Origin: Chloroflexota bacterium
GTDB taxonomy: Bacteria; Chloroflexota; Anaerolineae; Promineifilales; Promineifilaceae
Direction: 5' to 3'
Assembly (NCBI GenBank): GCA_024223125.1
Contig: JAAEOP010000937.1
Coordinates: 1-11,960 of the forward strand
Length of the DNA stretch: 11,960 nucleotides
Part shown: in pieces, positions 6,622-11,960 of the stretch
How positions within the stretch are numbered: position 1 is the stretch's first letter
Layout of the letters: each line of letters opens with the position of its first letter
Notes under the pieces: model-generated
What the model was told of the DNA's origin: nothing
The model's database searches: none
What the model saw: the letters and a program-made list of their open reading frames with translations, nothing else
Position numbers and translations under genes: made by a program

Positions 6622-7735
6622 GGGCGCCCTCCGGAGTGACGAAGCAACCATAGGGGTCAGACCTGGCTCTGTATTCGGCGATGGCGCCTTTTTTAACGGC
6701 CGTCTGTACCACCTCCGTCAAATCCGGCAACGGAATTCTGTTTAATTCAGATTGCCGCTGCCCATACACCTTTGCCAACGTGGCGGCAATGGCCTGCGGC
6801 TTGCTCGAATGCCAACGCAGGCTGGATTCCAAATCAGCAATCGCATTTTCAGAAGCAAAAAAATCACCGCCAATAAATACCGCCTTGATTGTGCGGCCGG
6901 CCAATGATACCCGAATGTCCAGCAGCCCAGCCGGGGTCTTCACTTTCGCCGAACCGAAGGTATCAGGCACTTCAATCTCCTGAAAAACCCAATCATACGT
7001 TAAATACTTTTCCTGCTCCAATTGGATAATGTCCTCCCGTTCTTCAGACGTGAAATCATCCGGAACCAGTGCCACATCAAAGGCGGCTTTGTAACCATCG
7101 GCCATTCGTTGGCGCACATCGTCAAGCGGCATGATTTTATCAACTTCGCGGTAAATATCGGTCGTCCGGGCTGAAACCATCGCAATTTCTTTGTCAGAAA
7201 TTTTCTCGAACGGGGTGTTGAGGACTTTGAGCATGTAAGGCACGTCCAAACTGACCAGGATGGAGGCGTGAAAGAGCAGCCCATTTGAAGGGGCACGATA
7301 AATACCAAGACCGACCATTTTACGGCCGTTAACCTCAATATCATTCTTACGCTTAAAATCTGCCTCAATCCCCAGGCTGTCCAACCCACACATCACCCCG
7401 GCCGCAAAATGGGACATCAACTCCCGTGCCCGGCTGTAGGCGTCATCCTTACTGCCCGGAATCATCAGCGCCACGCCTAACTGGCCTTCGCCCATGATGA
7501 TGGCTCCGCCGCCAGTTGGCCGCCGGTTGATGGGAATACCGTTTGCCTGACAGTAATCACCATGCAGTTCATGTTCCACCGTCTGGAAACGGCCGACGAG
7601 CGCACAAGGAGCATAGGTATACAATCGCAGCGTCGGTGGCGATTGACCCAATCCCACCCGCTGCGCCAATGCCTCATCGGCCGCCAGACCAAACGAGTCA
7701 GATACATTGTCATCGGTTATCAAGCGCCATTCCAT
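6614..7735 (-). CDS. Lipoate-protein ligase with accessory domain, sLpl(AB)-like
   Basis: The 373-residue protein has the LplA loop INRRPTGGGA (to residue 78) and KNDIEVNGRKMVGLG with the catalytic-type Lys139. Its last third contains PAGLLDIRVSLAGRTIKAVF and GDFF, the accessory (LplB-type) domain of bacterial LplA, followed by a helical tail. The two-domain form fits sLpl(AB) of sulfur oxidisers, which activates octanoate or lipoate with ATP and attaches it to LbpA carriers. It lies directly between the carrier genes and LipS2. ATG 7735 is chosen over GTG 7741 because GAGGTG precedes it; the spacing is short, so this is not certain. Generic LplA is the alternative; the neighbours make the dedicated role more likely. 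Confidence 0.83.
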   Translation of the reverse strand: MEWRLITDDNVSDSFGLAADEALAQRVGLGQSPPTLRLYTYAPCALVGRFQTVEHELHGDYCQANGIPINRRPTGGGAIIMGEGQLGVALMIPGSKDDAYSRARELMSHFAAGVMCGLDSLGIEADFKRKNDIEVNGRKMVGLGIYRAPSNGLLFHASILVSLDVPYMLKVLNTPFEKISDKEIAMVSARTTDIYREVDKIMPLDDVRQRMADGYKAAFDVALVPDDFTSEEREDIIQLEQEKYLTYDWVFQEIEVPDTFGSAKVKTPAGLLDIRVSLAGRTIKAVFIGGDFFASENAIADLESSLRWHSSKPQAIAATLAKVYGQRQSELNRIPLPDLTEVVQTAVKKGAIAEYRARSDPYGCFVTPEGARV

Positions 7736-7743
7736 ATTCACCT

Positions 7744-7780
7744 CAGTTTTCAGTTAGCAGTCTCAATTCTCCAGGAACTG
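7744..7780. repeat. Heptamer repeat in the LbpA3-sLpl spacer
   Basis: CAGTTTT, CAGTTAG and CAGTCTC follow each other in 7-bp steps (7744-7764), and AACTG at 7776-7780 is complementary to the CAGTT units. This imperfect tandem-plus-inverted layout recurs in other spacers of the cluster with different unit sequences. Confidence 0.45.
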
Positions 7781-7789
7781 AATACTATC

Positions 7790-8260
7790 TCAATCAATCC
7801 AGCCCTGACTGCGATACCGCTCAATTTCAGCTTCTACCCAGGCTGGTATTTGTGACCTCTGAATGAGTTTGGCCGATTCTGTCTCCCAATCATTCGGCTC
7901 AATGACGACCAGCCAACCTTTGTCGTAAGGATCCTCATTGACGACTGACGGGTCGCGCATCACCGGTTCATTACGGGCGACCAATGTGCCGCTGACGGGC
8001 GCGACCACATCCCCCGTCATTTTGGCTGCTTCCAACACACCAATAGAGTCACCGTGCTGTACCGAAAGGCCAACTGCCAGCAGCGAAATGTAAGCGATTT
8101 CGCCCAATGCCTCTAATCCCAAAGCGTCAATGCCCACGATAATACGATTGGTAGCTTCATCCTGTTTTGCCCACATATGGTTGGCATCATCGTAGTAGAG
8201 ATCATCAGGAAATTGATAAGTTTGAGTGGATTTAACAGTGGGATGTGCCTTTAGTTTCAT
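7790..8260 (-). CDS. GcvH-like lipoate-binding carrier, third and divergent copy
   Basis: This 156-residue protein has the lipoyl-carrier (GcvH) fold: FPDDLYYDDANHMWAK, IIVGIDALGLEALGEI, then VLEAAKMTGDVVAPVSG, with Lys80 in the hairpin turn where lipoate is attached, and the GcvH-type closing DPYDKGWLVVIEP. The swinging arm on such carriers takes substrates or electrons between enzyme sites. It lacks the ESGKW motif of its two neighbours and has EAAKM instead, so it may serve a different partner or resemble ordinary GcvH more closely. ATG 8260 follows GAGGAGAG, a strong ribosome site. It lies downstream of MITE copy B and may therefore be partly uncoupled from the upstream carriers. No other glycine-cleavage gene is nearby. 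Confidence 0.82.
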   Translation of the reverse strand: MKLKAHPTVKSTQTYQFPDDLYYDDANHMWAKQDEATNRIIVGIDALGLEALGEIAYISLLAVGLSVQHGDSIGVLEAAKMTGDVVAPVSGTLVARNEPVMRDPSVVNEDPYDKGWLVVIEPNDWETESAKLIQRSQIPAWVEAEIERYRSQGWID

Positions 8261-8312
8261 AATCTCTCCTCGTAAATACACGCTTAGGAAACACTCGTTT
8301 TTAACTTGGCAA

Positions 8313-8344
8313 GATTGATTGACTCTCGAAAGAGTGAACCAATC
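8313..8344. repeat. Stem-loop between MITE copy B and LbpA3
   Basis: GATTG-A-TTGACTCT (8313-8326) pairs with AGAGTGAA-C-CAATC (8331-8344) around the loop CGAA, 14-base arms with two mismatches. It has no T run on the minus strand, so terminator function is doubtful; it may protect the 5' end of an mRNA processed between the carriers. Confidence 0.4.
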
Positions 8345-8358
8345 TGAAAACTCAAAAG

Positions 8359-8452
8359 GTACTCATTCAGGGGGCTACCAAGACCCTAAGGGTTTTATTC
8401 CTGAGTGTACTCGTTAGATTAAGTGAAAAACCCTTGGGGTTTGAACGGATAC
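8359..8452 (+). mobile_element. 94-bp MITE-like element, copy B
   Basis: This is the inverted partner of 1171-1264, equal in length and ungapped. The ends are GTACTCATTCAG and, on the other strand, GTATCCGTTCAA. TA flanks the core at 8360-8361 and 8450-8451. Inside, ACCCTAAGGGTTTT (8373-8386) and, on the minus strand, AACCCCAAGGGTTTTT are hairpins with T runs facing inwards. It sits between two carrier genes of the minus-strand cluster and ends about 26 bases after the stop of the upstream one. The minus-facing arm could reduce transcription into the lipoate genes. Confidence 0.75.
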
Positions 8453-8478
8453 CTCAAAAGTTATTTACGGGCAAGCCC

Positions 8479-8946
8479 TTACATGGGAACGGGATCATCT
8501 AAACAACGGAAACAGCGAATATCTTCTTCGGCAATCAACTTCTTAAAAAAAGCAACTGCTTCTGCACCGGTTATCAAGCCATCGTGGGCCATTTCTGGAT
8601 TTAACAGGCGCACTTTCACCAGCCAGCCGGCACCATATGGGTCTTTATTGGCAATCAAACGATCTTCAACAAAGGCAGCGTGGTTTGTTTCTAAGATTTC
8701 GGCCGCAAAGGGAACAACAAAAGGGCCAATCCATTTACCGCTTTCGATGGTGGCTGCAAATTTGCCAGCCTTTATTTTACGACCAACCTTCTTGAAGTGG
8801 ATAAAGAGCAGCTTGCCCGCTTGTGTTTGCGCGGTGTCTGTCATGCCGAGAACGGCCGTAGCCCCAGTCTCAAATCGCACCCATGAATTATATTTTGGAT
8901 GATAGTACAAATCTTCGGGAATATCACAACCGTAGAGAGTGGCCAT
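8479..8946 (-). CDS. GcvH-like lipoate-binding protein (LbpA type), second copy
   Basis: This 155-residue protein reads IPEDLYYHPKYNSWVRF, AVLGMTDTAQTQAG, FKKVGRKIKAGKF and TIESGKWIGPF, with Lys71 as the lipoylation site, then NKDPYGAGWLVKV. The ESGKW-[IV]-GP motif and the long C-terminal helix fit LbpA carriers of sHdr systems rather than GcvH of glycine cleavage. It is clearly a paralogue of the protein at 8985-9422 (shared GMTDTAQ, KKVGRK, ESGKW, DPYGAGW). The C-terminus has an extra pair of Cys (CFRC) not seen in the first copy. ATG 8946 is taken because the homology begins there; the bases before it belong to a hairpin and no clear ribosome site is seen. Confidence 0.83.
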   Translation of the reverse strand: MATLYGCDIPEDLYYHPKYNSWVRFETGATAVLGMTDTAQTQAGKLLFIHFKKVGRKIKAGKFAATIESGKWIGPFVVPFAAEILETNHAAFVEDRLIANKDPYGAGWLVKVRLLNPEMAHDGLITGAEAVAFFKKLIAEEDIRCFRCLDDPVPM

Positions 8947-8953
8947 TGTTTTA

Positions 8954-8992
8954 GTGGATAGTGGATGACGGTTAGTACAAACTACTATCCAC
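8954..8992. repeat. Inverted repeat with AGTGGAT heptamers
   Basis: GTGGATAGT (8954-8962) and ACTATCCAC (8984-8992) are perfect 9-bp inverted arms with a 21-base loop. AGTGGAT occurs twice in tandem at 8953-8966. The structure covers the stop codon of the first carrier gene and the space before the second. Confidence 0.55.
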
Positions 8993-9422
8993 AATCAATA
9001 CCTTCTTCTATTAAGAAGGCTTCATAGTCAGCTACGGCTTGAGCGCCAGTCACCAAATTAGCTTTTTCAGACTCCCAATCGGCCGGTTGGATACGTACAA
9101 ACCAGCCCGCGCCATACGGATCACTATTCAACAGAGTCGGGTCAACGGGAACATTTTCATTTGTCTCTATAATAACGCCATTTACTGGCGATTTAATGGG
9201 GCCAACCCATTTACCGCTTTCCACAATGCCTGTACTGCGTCCTTTTTTAACCTTTCGTCCCACTTTTTTGGGAGTGGCATTCACCACGTCGCCGGCCAGA
9301 TTTTGAGCTGTATCCGTCATGCCGACCGTAATCGTGCCATCATCTTCCGGGCGCACCCAGACGTGTTCTTTGACCCAGTACATAAGTTCTTCGGGGACAT
9401 TACAATTGTTTGCTGTACCCAT
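8985..9422 (-). CDS. lbpA: GcvH-like lipoate-binding protein (LbpA type), first copy
   Basis: This 145-residue carrier has VPEELMYWVKEHVWVRPE, TITVGMTDTAQNLAG, KKVGRKVKKG and IVESGKWVGPIKSPVNG, with Lys71 as the lipoate site, then NSDPYGAGWFVRIQP. The E-S-G-K-W-V-G-P motif is what I know as typical of LbpA, the lipoate-binding protein required for sulfur oxidation with sHdr. It is the carrier closest to the HdrD-like gene, so the likeliest partner of Hdr-type proteins. ATG 9422 is preceded by AGGAGA about 9 bases upstream; the TTG one codon earlier is not needed. The Cys at position 7 and near the C-terminus (DCG) are notable but of unknown role. Confidence 0.87.
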   Translation of the reverse strand: MGTANNCNVPEELMYWVKEHVWVRPEDDGTITVGMTDTAQNLAGDVVNATPKKVGRKVKKGRSTGIVESGKWVGPIKSPVNGVIIETNENVPVDPTLLNSDPYGAGWFVRIQPADWESEKANLVTGAQAVADYEAFLIEEGIDCG

Positions 9423-9462
9423 CAATTTTTCTCCTATAAATATAGATTAGGATTTTGAGAGA

Positions 9463-9497
9463 TTGGAGATTGGGAGAGCGAATCTCCTAATCTCCAA
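9463..9497. repeat. Heptamer hairpin (GGAGATT type) before LbpA1
   Basis: TTGGAGATTGGGAG (9463-9476) pairs with CTCCTAATCTCCAA (9484-9497) around the loop AGCGAAT; 13 of 14 positions are Watson-Crick and one is G-T. Further AATCTC/CCTCCC units follow to 9509, up to the stop of the HdrD-like gene. The units repeat every 7-8 bp. Confidence 0.55.
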
Positions 9498-9507
9498 CCT
9501 CCCAATC

Positions 9508-10791
9508 TCAAATTACTAAAGCCTGCGCTACCAGGTCAGTCACGCTGACGCACTTGACGCCCAACTCATAATGTTCGCTCAAATCACCCAACTGTATCTG
9601 GCAATTGGCACAGGTGGTAGCAACAACGGCCGTTTCCGTCCCTCTAATCTGATTCGCCTTCATCAAGCCGCTTTGCAGCCGTACATCATTATATTCAGGC
9701 ATAGAGTGAAAGCCCCCTCCCCCGCCGCAACACCAGTTACGTTCCCGATTCGGCGTCATCTCCCGGAATTCTTGTACGCTGGCCTGTAATAGGCGGCGCG
9801 GTTCCTCAATCACACCCCCGTTGCGGGTAATATTGCAAGGGTCATGGTAAGTAACGGCCTGCGTGTTAGCCGATGAGTCCAGTTCCAGCCGTCCTTCCTT
9901 CACCCATTCGTCGGCCAATTCGACAATATTCTTGACGGCAAACGGCAGCGGCTCCTGGAACCAGTCTGGAGCTTCCCAACGCAAAGCACGGTAAGCGTGG
10001 CCACATTCCGACGTGACCATTGTATTCACTCCCAGCCGTTTCGCTTCCTCGATGTCGCGCATGGCAATCGTTCGGGTAATCTCCGGGTCGCCGAGGAAAA
10101 CGCCATAGTTGGTCACATCAAAACGTTCACTGCTCAATGTCCAACTGGCGCCGGCCACATGCAAAATCTTGAGGCAGGCCAGGAAGGTGAAGGGATACTT
10201 CATCACTTCCAGCGAGGCAGGAATAAATAAAATATCGGCCCCGACGACATCAATGGGCACGGTAAAGTCGTCATCATCCAAATCATCTTGCAGCTCTTCT
10301 TCAATCCACTCTACTCGATCTAAAAATTTCTCGCGGGACATACCTAAGGGACTGCCGACATCGCAGGCGAGACGGGCATGTTCGGCCAGAGTAGGCGGCG
10401 CTTTACCTGCTTTTGCCAAAATAGTACGGGCGGTGGCGATGATGGCCGCGTTGTCTATTCCCAGCGGACATTCGATGGTGCAGCGACGGCACATGGTACA
10501 TTGGAAAACTGGCTCTACCCAGGCATCCAGGTCGTCTTCGTTCAGATCATGGACGCCATACAGCCAGGGGAATAGTCGGCCGAGCGGCGTGAAATGCCTC
10601 TGGTAAACCTTTCGCACTGTGTCAGCCTTAAAACAGGGAATGTGTTTGGCTGCCGGGTCGGCACGGTACAGATGACAGGCGTCAGCGCACAATCCGCAAT
10701 GGGTACAGGCTTCCAGGTAGGTAGACAGGGGCAGGTTCAGTTTACCGTCGACGATGTCTAAAGATTGTTGAATGACTGATTTGTTGTCCAT
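9508..10791 (-). CDS. HdrD/DsrK-like Fe-S protein (CCG domain)
   Basis: The 427-residue protein has two 4Fe-4S motifs, C29-x2-C32-x2-C35-x3-C39 and C98-x2-C101-x2-C104-x3-C108, followed by two cysteine-rich halves. The first half keeps SECGHAYRAL; the second has C319-x34-CC(354-355)-x38-C394-x2-C397, close to the CCG pattern that binds the noncubane cluster at which heterodisulfides are cleaved or formed. The text around VTNYGVFLGD resembles DsrK/HdrD. It would be a cytoplasmic subunit on the membrane cytochrome encoded just upstream, passing electrons between thiols or a lipoate arm and quinone. GlcF-type proteins share the plan but lack this cytochrome partner. The start has no strong ribosome site; the spacer upstream is 41 bp. 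The true substrate is unknown. Confidence 0.85.
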   Translation of the reverse strand: MDNKSVIQQSLDIVDGKLNLPLSTYLEACTHCGLCADACHLYRADPAAKHIPCFKADTVRKVYQRHFTPLGRLFPWLYGVHDLNEDDLDAWVEPVFQCTMCRRCTIECPLGIDNAAIIATARTILAKAGKAPPTLAEHARLACDVGSPLGMSREKFLDRVEWIEEELQDDLDDDDFTVPIDVVGADILFIPASLEVMKYPFTFLACLKILHVAGASWTLSSERFDVTNYGVFLGDPEITRTIAMRDIEEAKRLGVNTMVTSECGHAYRALRWEAPDWFQEPLPFAVKNIVELADEWVKEGRLELDSSANTQAVTYHDPCNITRNGGVIEEPRRLLQASVQEFREMTPNRERNWCCGGGGGFHSMPEYNDVRLQSGLMKANQIRGTETAVVATTCANCQIQLGDLSEHYELGVKCVSVTDLVAQALVI

Positions 10792-10832
10792 TATTGTGAA
10801 TGGTGGTTGGTTGCTGGTCTAGCCACCGGTCA

Positions 10833-11471
10833 TTAATAACTTATCGGCGTGTCGTGTTTGAGAACGCCCCGACGGCCGAACTGCAAGCCAAATAAAATAC
10901 GGGAAACAAAGAAAAGTAGCATGTGGTATATCTTGCCCAGGGGAATATAGATTAGTAATAGGACAGCCCCTAAACGCCATAAACCAATAAATGTGGGGGA
11001 AACGGCCGTCAAACACCCCCCCAACAGGTAAAACTGAACCAGTAAGTTAGAGATGTAATCGTCCAGGTTGGTGATGGGGCGCATATAGGGTTTGACATTG
11101 CGTTTGATGAACAGACCCAGGGCGCTGATAAAACCAATTCCAACTGCAATGCCAAAAATGAGGATTGCCCAATCTGGCCAGGCCCAAAAGCGCCGGCCCA
11201 GAGCAAAAATGATGCTTAGAAAAACGCCCAGGTGCATCCCCATGCCAGCCAGGTACGTCCAGGGGTGGCGGCGCGTACTCTCTTTTTTCCAGGGCAGCAT
11301 GGAGAAGGAAAGGGAGTAGAGGATACCCCGACGCGGGCTGCCTTTGGCTGGGCTGAAACCAACACTGTACCCCCGCCGCAGGACAACGGCCGTTCTGACA
11401 CCCAACAACAAAACAAACCAGATGAAAGCAAAGGGGAAAACGGCCGTTGTGAGTTGATCTAACAGTTCCAT
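10833..11471 (-). CDS. HdrE/DsrM-like b-type cytochrome membrane subunit
   Basis: This 212-residue integral membrane protein has about five hydrophobic spans (roughly residues 8-31, 73-93, 101-122, 140-160 and 165-192), as in NarI/HdrE/DsrM. Candidate heme-b ligands are His69, His80 (GMGMHLG) and His183 (IYHMLLFF). Basic loops such as RRGYSVGFSPAKGS and the terminal FGRRGVLKHD would face the cytoplasm. Family members pass electrons between a quinone pool and a cytoplasmic Fe-S partner, here most likely the HdrD-like protein 41 bp downstream. The start follows only a weak AGAGA. DsrM, HdrE and TmcC cannot be told apart without a tree, and no dsrJOP or dsrAB genes are seen. Confidence 0.82.
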   Translation of the reverse strand: MELLDQLTTAVFPFAFIWFVLLLGVRTAVVLRRGYSVGFSPAKGSPRRGILYSLSFSMLPWKKESTRRHPWTYLAGMGMHLGVFLSIIFALGRRFWAWPDWAILIFGIAVGIGFISALGLFIKRNVKPYMRPITNLDDYISNLLVQFYLLGGCLTAVSPTFIGLWRLGAVLLLIYIPLGKIYHMLLFFVSRILFGLQFGRRGVLKHDTPISY

Positions 11472-11486
11472 GTTGAATGTCTCTTT

Positions 11487-11524
11487 GAGATTGGAGATTA
11501 ACCCAATCTCTAATCTCCAATCTC
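11487..11524. repeat. Perfect 14-bp stem from GAGATTG heptamers
   Basis: GAGATTGGAGATTA (11487-11500) and TAATCTCCAATCTC (11511-11524) are exact inverted arms around a 10-base loop that itself holds CAATCTC-like units. On the minus strand the heptamers GAGATTG, GAGATTG, GAGATTA, GAGATTG run in tandem. The repeat includes the stop codon and the last codons of the gene to the right. Confidence 0.65.
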
Positions 11525-11960
11525 CAATCTCTCTAAAAGCGTCTTCGCTGTTTGCCCGCTAATTTCATTGATCAATTGTACTATTGCGTCACCGGCGGCC
11601 GTAATTTGGGCATGATCTGTATCAATAAGGCGAGAAGCCAAGCCAACTTGCACTAAATCATTTAAACGTTCGCTGAGGGGTAGACGGCCGTGCCCCGTCA
11701 GCATTATCAAATCTCCCATCTTATGCGACTCGCCAGACGCCAATGCTTGAAGGATGGCATAATTCGCCGGGTCTGCTACCGTGCCAAACGCGCGTAACGT
11801 CATCATCTGGGACGCTTCGGGTAACTCTTGCTCCTTAAATCCGATCAACCATGCCCCACTGCCAGATTCCAACCGATCCAAACGATCCAACACGATAGCT
11901 AATGACCACAAACGGCCGGCCAATCCGGCGGCAATTTCAGATTTTTGATTTCGGCTTACG
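11510..11960 (-). CDS. Winged-helix-like protein, 5' end beyond the window
   Basis: The frame is open from the stop at 11510 to the right edge, so the TTG at 11923 need not be the start. Visible text includes LWSLAIVLDRLDRLESGSGAW, then AFGTVADPANYAILQALASG, MGDLIMLTGHGRLPLSERLNDLVQVGLASR and LIDTDHAQITAAGDAIVQLI. The second half has the helix-helix-helix-wing rhythm of ArsR/MarR-type regulators: helix, recognition-like helix starting LPLSERLNDL, then a short wing ending in ITAAG. It could be a regulator of the cluster, as ArsR-type repressors are in sHdr loci, but it could equally be a structural protein using this fold. The last residues (LERLEIGD) are encoded by the heptamer repeat, so the C-terminus was probably altered by it. 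Confidence 0.5.
   Translation of the reverse strand, partial: VSRNQKSEIAAGLAGRLWSLAIVLDRLDRLESGSGAWLIGFKEQELPEASQMMTLRAFGTVADPANYAILQALASGESHKMGDLIMLTGHGRLPLSERLNDLVQVGLASRLIDTDHAQITAAGDAIVQLINEISGQTAKTLLERLEIGD

Noticed and set aside
7790..9422. Carriers as H proteins of the glycine cleavage system
   Set aside because: No gcvT or gcvP is present; two copies have ESGKW motifs and all sit with LipS-like, ligase and Hdr-like genes.
9463..9509. CRISPR-like repeat array
   Set aside because: Units are only 7-8 bp, contiguous and without spacers; no cas genes are seen.

Overview
The window looks like bacterial chromosome of medium GC. The best guess is Chloroflexota (Anaerolineae/Caldilineae-like), inferred from gene content and from an extreme excess of the palindrome ACGGCCGT. 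That placement is not proven by any marker gene. The left ~2.9 kb is accessory DNA: an IS1182-type transposase C-terminus (1-812), a degenerate nucleotidyltransferase remnant (787-1047), a 94-bp MITE-like element (1171-1264), a DsbA/FrnE-type oxidoreductase (1273-1881, minus) and a Phd/PIN toxin-antitoxin pair (2024-2651, plus).

The most striking observation is in the oxidoreductase. Read from the obvious shorter start it lacks its active site. The same frame continues 33 codons upstream to an ATG at 1881, interrupted only by one TGA (1843-1845) exactly where the first Cys of the CxxC motif belongs. The N-terminus then reads MTTQLIVYTDYL-U-PFCYVG, so this is a candidate selenoprotein with a UxxC active site. 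UGA is an ordinary stop in three neighbouring genes. A hairpin begins at the UGA and could be a bacterial SECIS, but its middle is irregular.

From 2676 to the right edge every gene lies on the minus strand, transcribed right to left. In that order: a winged-helix-like protein (cut by the edge), an HdrE/DsrM-like b-type cytochrome, an HdrD/DsrK-like Fe-S protein, two GcvH-like lipoate-binding proteins (LbpA type, ESGKW motif), a second 94-bp MITE copy, a third GcvH-like carrier, an sLpl(AB)-type lipoate-protein ligase, LipS2-like and LipS1-like radical SAM enzymes, a second LplA-family ligase, a TehB-like methyltransferase and a DUF3179-like remnant. This matches the logic of sulfur-oxidising heterodisulfide-reductase-like (sHdr) systems. 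There, special GcvH-like carriers receive lipoate from a dedicated LipS1/LipS2/sLpl pathway, independent of LipA/LipB, and work with Hdr-like electron-transfer proteins. The membrane HdrDE-like pair would exchange electrons with quinone. No sHdrA, sHdrB or EtfAB is visible; any such genes would lie beyond the right edge.

The two MITE copies are inverted relative to each other, 88% identical, TA-flanked, and bracket ~7.1 kb containing the candidate selenoprotein, the toxin-antitoxin pair and the lipoate-assembly genes. Several spacers of the minus-strand cluster hold short 7-bp-period repeats in facing orientation that would fold into hairpins. No tRNA, rRNA or CRISPR array was seen.
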